Shown: positions 60,252-64,000 of the stretch, in pieces
Layout: every line of letters starts with the position of its first letter
Numbering within the stretch: position 1 is the first letter of the stretch
Source of the DNA: Comamonas granuli NBRC 101663
GTDB taxonomy: Bacteria; Pseudomonadota; Gammaproteobacteria; Burkholderiales; Burkholderiaceae_C
Length of the DNA: 64,000 bases
Direction of reading: 5' to 3'
NCBI RefSeq assembly: GCF_000739995.1
Contig: NZ_BBJX01000004.1
Span: 420,387-484,386, forward strand
The notes under the pieces: model-generated
The model's database searches: none
What the model saw: only the letters and a program-made list of their open reading frames with translations
Told to the model about the DNA's origin: nothing
Position numbers and translations under genes: made by a program

Positions 60252-61295
60252 ATGAAATCCACCCCCACCCTTCGCCCCCTGCTGCTCGCCGGCGCCCTGG
60301 CGCTGGCCCTGCCGGCCCTGGCGCAGCACAACCTCACGGTCGTGAACTTCGGCGGCGCCAATGGCGCGGCCCAGAAGAAGGCCTATTTCGAGGCCTATGA
60401 GAAGGCCACGGGCGGCAAGATCACGCAGGTGGAGTACAACGGCGAGCAGGCGCGCATCAAGGCCATGGTCGAGGCCAAGAAGGTCACCTGGGACGTGGTC
60501 GAGGTGGAGGGCCCGGACATCAGCCGCGGCTGCGACGAAGGCCTGTTCGAGCGCATGGACTGGAGCAAGATCGGCAACAAGGCCGACTTCCTGCCCGCCG
60601 CCGTGCACGACTGCGGCGTGGGCACCTTCGTGTGGTCCACGGTGCTGGCCTACAACGGCGACAAGCTCAAGACCGCCCCCACCGGCTGGGCCGACTTCTG
60701 GGACGTGAAGAAATTCCCCGGCAAGCGCGGCCTGCGCAAGGGCGCGCGCTACAACCTCGAGTTCGCCCTCCTGGCCGACGGCGTGAAGGCCGCCGACGTG
60801 TACAAGGTGCTGGCCACCAAGGACGGCGCCGACCGCGCCTTCAAGAAGCTGGCCGAGCTCAAGCCCCACATCCAGTGGTGGGAAGCCGGCGCCCTGCCCC
60901 CGCAGTTCCTGGTGGCGGGCGACGTGGCCATGACCAGCGCCTTCAGCGGCCGCATCGACGCCGCGCAGCGCGAGGGCCAGAACCTCAAGATCACCTGGGC
61001 CGGCGGCATCTACGACCTGGACTTCTGGGTCATGCCCAAGGGCGTGGCGAACAAGGACGCGGCCATGAAGTTCATCGCCCTGGCCAGCAGCGCCGACGCC
61101 CAGGCCGACTACGCGCGCCACATCTCCTACGGCCCGACCAACACCAAGGCCATGGCCAAGCTCGACGCCAAGACCCAGGCGCTCCTGCCGACCTCGCACG
61201 AGAACGCCAAGGACGCGCTGCGCTTTGACGTGGCCTTCTGGGCCGACCAGGGCGAGGCCCTGGAAAAGCGCTTTGCCGCCTGGGCTGCGCAGTAA
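60252..61295 (+). CDS. Polyamine-type ABC transporter substrate-binding protein (PotD/PotF)
   Basis: A 347-residue periplasmic protein with a signal peptide (LLLAGALALALPALAQ, cleavage after about residue 25). The mature N-terminus LTVVNFGGANGAAQKKAYFEAYEKATGGKITQVEYNG, VEVEGPDISRGCDEGLFERMDW and the late WAGGIYDLDFWVMPKGVANKDAAMKFIALASS are typical of the PotD/PotF-like group with GG-N motif. AAGGAG precedes ATG 60252. The pocket residues cannot be assigned, so substrate is inferred from context. Confidence 0.92.
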   Translation: MKSTPTLRPLLLAGALALALPALAQHNLTVVNFGGANGAAQKKAYFEAYEKATGGKITQVEYNGEQARIKAMVEAKKVTWDVVEVEGPDISRGCDEGLFERMDWSKIGNKADFLPAAVHDCGVGTFVWSTVLAYNGDKLKTAPTGWADFWDVKKFPGKRGLRKGARYNLEFALLADGVKAADVYKVLATKDGADRAFKKLAELKPHIQWWEAGALPPQFLVAGDVAMTSAFSGRIDAAQREGQNLKITWAGGIYDLDFWVMPKGVANKDAAMKFIALASSADAQADYARHISYGPTNTKAMAKLDAKTQALLPTSHENAKDALRFDVAFWADQGEALEKRFAAWAAQ

Positions 61296-61318
61296 GCCCC
61301 CTCTCAGGCTGAACCGCT

Positions 61319-62596
61319 ATGAACACCGCTGCCATGGCCCTGCCCGCTGACGCCCCCCAGGCTGCCGAAGCCGCCGCGCCCGCCAACCTGCGGCGCCAGC
61401 TGCGCACCGCAGAGCGCCGGCGCCGCCTGCGCTCGGTGGCACTCACCCTGCCGTTGCTGGCGTTTCTGGTGGCGGTGTTCATCGTCCCGCTGGCGGGGCT
61501 GATGGTGCGTGCCATCGAAAACCCCGAGGTGGCCGACACCCTCGGCCGCACCGGCGGCGTGCTGGCCCGCTGGGACGGCACGAGCGCCCCGCCCGATGCG
61601 GCCTACGCCGCCCTGGCGCAGGACCTGGCCCAGTTGCAGGAGGGCGCGCAGGCCGGCGCGCTGGCGCGGCGCCTCAACAGCGAGGTCAGCGGCGCGCGCT
61701 CGCTCATCATGGGCACCTACCGCGCCCTGCCCTTCGACAGCCAGTGGAGCGAGGCCCAGGTGCGCGCGCACATGCTGGAGCTCGACCCGCGCTGGGCCGA
61801 GCTGCCCTACTGGCAGGCCATTGCCAAGAATGCCGCGCGCTGGACGCCGGACTACCTGCTCGCCTCCGTGGACCTGCAGCGCACGGCCCAGGGCGAGGTG
61901 GTGGCCGTGCCGGCCGAAGCCGCGGCGTTCCGTGACATCCTGCTGCGCACCTTCGAGATGAGCGCCACGGTCACGCTGATCGCCATCCTCATCGGCTACC
62001 CGCTGGCCTACTGGCTCAGCACCCTGAGCGAGCGGCGCGCCAACCTGATGATGATCCTGGTGCTGGTGCCGTTCTGGACTTCGGTGCTGGTGCGCATCGC
62101 CGCCTGGATCGTGCTCCTGCAGAGCAATGGCCTCATCAACCGCCTGCTCCTGGGCCTGGGCGTGACGGACACGCCCGTGCCCCTGCTGTTCAACCGGCTG
62201 GGCGTGGTCATCGCCATGGTGCACATCCTGCTGCCCTTCCTGGTGCTGCCGCTGTACAGCGTGATGAAGTCCATCCCGCCGAACTACCTGCGCGCCGCGG
62301 TGTCGCTGGGCAGCACGCCGCTGGCGGCGTTCTTCCGCGTCTACGTGCCGCAGACCTACCCCGGCGTGGCCGCAGGCGGCCTGCTGGTGTTCATCACGGC
62401 CATCGGCTACTACGTCACCCCCGCCCTGCTGGGCGGCCCCAGCGACCAGATGCTGAGCTACTACGTGGCCCAGTACACCAACGTGGAAGTCAACTGGGGC
62501 ATGGCCGCCGCGCTCGGCTCGGTGCTGCTGGTGACCACGCTGATGCTGTACGCCGTGTACCGCAAGTTCGGCAAGGCCGAGCTGAACATGGGATGA
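61319..62596 (+). CDS. Polyamine-type ABC transporter permease (PotB/PotH)
   Basis: A 425-residue inner-membrane permease. TM1 is at about residues 41-62 (VALTLPLLAFLVAVFIVPLAGLMV); a soluble segment of about 140 residues, predicted periplasmic, follows before the remaining five TMs (FEMSATVTLIAILIGYPLAYWLSTL onward). The EAA loop is RAAVSLGSTPLAAFFRVYVPQTYPGV. The long loop is usual for a subgroup of proteobacterial Pot-like permeases but is absent in E. coli PotB. Its stop overlaps the next start by ATGA. Confidence 0.92.
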   Translation: MNTAAMALPADAPQAAEAAAPANLRRQLRTAERRRRLRSVALTLPLLAFLVAVFIVPLAGLMVRAIENPEVADTLGRTGGVLARWDGTSAPPDAAYAALAQDLAQLQEGAQAGALARRLNSEVSGARSLIMGTYRALPFDSQWSEAQVRAHMLELDPRWAELPYWQAIAKNAARWTPDYLLASVDLQRTAQGEVVAVPAEAAAFRDILLRTFEMSATVTLIAILIGYPLAYWLSTLSERRANLMMILVLVPFWTSVLVRIAAWIVLLQSNGLINRLLLGLGVTDTPVPLLFNRLGVVIAMVHILLPFLVLPLYSVMKSIPPNYLRAAVSLGSTPLAAFFRVYVPQTYPGVAAGGLLVFITAIGYYVTPALLGGPSDQMLSYYVAQYTNVEVNWGMAAALGSVLLVTTLMLYAVYRKFGKAELNMG

Positions 62597-63435
62597 GACC
62601 CCGCGCGAAAGACCCCGCCATGAAAACCGCCTACTTCCCCGCGCACTACCGCCTGGCCGACAAGCTCGGCTGGGTGGGGCTGCGCGCCTTCAGCGCCGCG
62701 GTGCTGCTGTTCCTGCTGCTGCCGGTGTTCGTCATCGTGCCGCTGTCGTTCTCCAGCGGCTCCTTCCTGGCCTACCCCCTGCCGGGCTGGTCGCTGCAGT
62801 GGTACCGCGAGCTCTTTGCCTCGGCCGAATGGGCGCGCGCCGCGCGCAACAGCTTCATCGTCGCGCCGCTGGCCACGCTGCTGGCCACCACCCTGGGCAC
62901 GCTGGCCGCCATGGGGCTGGCGCGCACGCGCTTTCTGGGCAAGGGCCTGCTCAGCGCCCTGCTGATCTCGCCCATGGTGGTGCCCATCATCGTCGTGGCG
63001 GTGAGCACCTACCTGTTCTTCGCCCGCCTGGGCCTGTCGGAAACCTACCTGGGCCTGGTGCTGGTGCACGCCGCGCTGGGCGCGCCCTTCGTCGTCACCA
63101 CCGTGCTGGCCACGCTGCAGGGCTTCAACCAGAACCTGGTCAAGGCCAGCCTGAGCCTGGGTGCCGGGCCGGTGCAGACCTTTTTCAAGGTCACGCTGCC
63201 GGTGATCGCGCCGGGCGTGATCTCGGGCGCGCTGTTCGCCTTTGCGGCCTCGTTCGACGAGGTGGTGGTCACGCTGTTCCTCGCCGGGCCCGAGCAGGTC
63301 ACGCTGCCGCGCCAGATGTTCACCGGCATCCGCGAGAACATCTCGCCTGTGATCGCCGCCGTGGCCACCCTGCTGACGCTGTTCACCACGGCGCTGATGA
63401 TGACGCTGGAGTGGCTGCGCGGCCGGCGCCGGTGA
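62593..63435 (+). CDS. Polyamine-type ABC transporter permease (PotC/PotI)
   Basis: A 280-residue permease with six TMs, starting AVLLFLLLPVFVIVPLSFSSG (about residues 36-56). The EAA loop reads KASLSLGAGPVQTFFKVTLPVIAPGVISGALFAFAASFDEVVVTLFLAG, typical of PotC. ATG 62593 gives the ATGA overlap with the previous permease; ATG 62620 is an alternative start. Completes the importer. Confidence 0.93.
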   Translation: MRPRAKDPAMKTAYFPAHYRLADKLGWVGLRAFSAAVLLFLLLPVFVIVPLSFSSGSFLAYPLPGWSLQWYRELFASAEWARAARNSFIVAPLATLLATTLGTLAAMGLARTRFLGKGLLSALLISPMVVPIIVVAVSTYLFFARLGLSETYLGLVLVHAALGAPFVVTTVLATLQGFNQNLVKASLSLGAGPVQTFFKVTLPVIAPGVISGALFAFAASFDEVVVTLFLAGPEQVTLPRQMFTGIRENISPVIAAVATLLTLFTTALMMTLEWLRGRRR

Positions 63436-63454
63436 GCGCGGCGGTTTCACAAGC

Positions 63455-63509
63455 AAAAAAGGCCTCCAGCGCTTATATAGCAAGCGCAAGCAGCTAACAT
63501 TTCAATAGC
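63455..63509 (-). repeat. Dispersed repeat, copy R9
   Basis: Reverse copy: AAAAAAGGCCTCCAGCGCTT, then CAAGCGCAAGCAGCTAAC. It fills the gap between the permease and the cupin gene and ends 5 bp before the cupin ATG, so it makes up the whole translation leader of that gene. Confidence 0.85.
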
Positions 63510-63514
63510 ACACC

Positions 63515-63811
63515 ATGACCACTACCGCCTCACGCCCCGCCGCCATCGCCACCGAGCAGATCCGCAACGCCCGCACCGTGGTGACCGAGTGGCGCTTCCC
63601 GCCGGGCGCCGAGACCGGCTGGCACACCCATGGGCACGACTATGTGGTGGTGCCCACCACCGGCGGCGAACTGCTGCTCCAGACACCCGAGGGCGAGCGG
63701 CGCGTACCGCTCGCGCCCGGCCAGTCCTACACCCGGCCCGTGGGCACGGCGCACAACGTCATCAACCCCACGGGCCACGAGGTGGCGTTCATCGAAATCG
63801 AGCTGCTGTAG
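63515..63811 (+). CDS. Small single-domain cupin protein
   Basis: A 98-residue cupin. The first cupin motif is GWHTHGHDYVVVPTTGG (H37, H39 and further residues as metal ligands), the second is PGQSYTRPVGTAHNVINPTGHEV (H79). Small cupins of this kind often accompany amino-acid or polyamine transport and catabolism genes, where they may act as sensors or isomerases. Last gene of the Pot-type operon; its leader is entirely repeat R9. No function can be assigned. Confidence 0.85.
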   Translation: MTTTASRPAAIATEQIRNARTVVTEWRFPPGAETGWHTHGHDYVVVPTTGGELLLQTPEGERRVPLAPGQSYTRPVGTAHNVINPTGHEVAFIEIELL

Positions 63812-63924
63812 CCCCGCACAAAACACCGGCTGCGCGCAGGGTCAGCGTCACCCCCGTGCACCGCGCCCCGCAGCATTTGCGGTAAGTTCCTGCCCTTTCT
63901 ACCCTTCGTACCGTCGGAGCCTTC

Positions 63925-64000
63925 ATGTCCCACACCCCCGCCCCCAGCCCCCTCGCCGCACTCAAGGACCCCAGCCTGCTCAAGACCGACGGTCTGATCG
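63925..64000 (+). CDS. gabD: Probable NAD(P)-dependent succinate-semialdehyde dehydrogenase, first 25 codons
   Basis: Only the N-terminus is in the window: after a Pro-rich start it reads LAALKDPSLLKTDGLI, matching the conserved N-terminus of GabD-type aldehyde dehydrogenases (LKDPSLL followed by a short strand before the usual NGxW). GGAG lies just before ATG 63925. Its place next to the Pot-type operon and the presence of gabT support the reading. The enzyme oxidises succinate semialdehyde to succinate, the step after GabT. Assignment rests on 25 residues. Confidence 0.65.
   Translation, partial: MSHTPAPSPLAALKDPSLLKTDGLI

Noticed and set aside
61440..61980. Large loop in the PotB-like permease as a new domain fusion
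   Set aside because: A subgroup of proteobacterial Pot-like permeases has this loop; not unusual enough.

Overview
The window is a very GC-rich, gene-dense chromosomal segment of a betaproteobacterium, most likely a member of the Comamonadaceae (Acidovorax, Alicycliphilus or Comamonas relatives). The evidence is the protein content (DUF3334, BPSS1780/DUF2189-type membrane protein, several diguanylate cyclases, Liv-type and Pot-type ABC systems) and at least nine copies of a dispersed repeat of roughly 50-60 bp with a core like AAGCGCTGGAGGCC, a type I associate with this family. I see no phage genes, insertion sequences, CRISPR array, rRNA or tRNA gene.

Layout. 0-5 kb: 3' part of a GntR/FCD regulator, an acyl-CoA synthetase, a DUF3334 protein, and a divergent saccharopine-dehydrogenase-like enzyme/Lrp regulator pair. 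5-11 kb: housekeeping genes (acyltransferase, OmpA-like protein, ChaC, SodC, PdxH, GFA-fold protein, patatin lipoprotein) and a well-defined promoter-leader-small protein-RRM protein unit with terminator. 11.4-12.5 kb: an Xre/RES toxin-antitoxin pair. 13-23.4 kb: PAS-GGDEF cyclase, two kinds of chromate-transporter-family proteins around a short-repeat protein (DUF6150-like), a REC-GGDEF cyclase and a 1450-residue hybrid histidine kinase that meet tail to tail. 23.5-35.7 kb: Yip1 protein, sirtuin, RlmB, YbbA/TesA divergent pair, DUF2189 protein, a cystathionine beta-lyase-like enzyme, a GGDEF-MinD/FlhG-like pair, divergent pirin/LysR, FAD oxidoreductase and GluQRS. 35.7-43.2 kb: TrmB, another GGDEF cyclase facing an HD-GYP phosphodiesterase, and AlaS.

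43.2-64 kb is the metabolic core. A MocR/GabR-type regulator is divergent from gabT (GABA transaminase). About 14 kb away lies a spermidine/putrescine-type ABC transporter operon with a cupin gene, followed by the first codons of a probable succinate-semialdehyde dehydrogenase (gabD). The gabT and transporter upstream regions share the same 66-bp arrangement of elements with identical spacing, which suggests one MocR-controlled regulon. Between the two halves sit a chemotaxis receptor, a GNAT acetyltransferase, an AraC regulator and a hyuB-hyuA-livGFHMJ operon (ATP-dependent hydantoinase/lactamase family plus its own uptake system). If the Hyu enzyme opens a lactam to an omega-amino acid, its product would feed directly into the surrounding GABA pathway; this is inference.

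Two further themes stand out. Cyclic-di-GMP signalling is dense: four GGDEF proteins, one HD-GYP protein and one hybrid kinase. The dispersed repeat is not purely intergenic: copies lie in frame inside gluQRS and alaS, and two supply the stop codons of the genes they adjoin.
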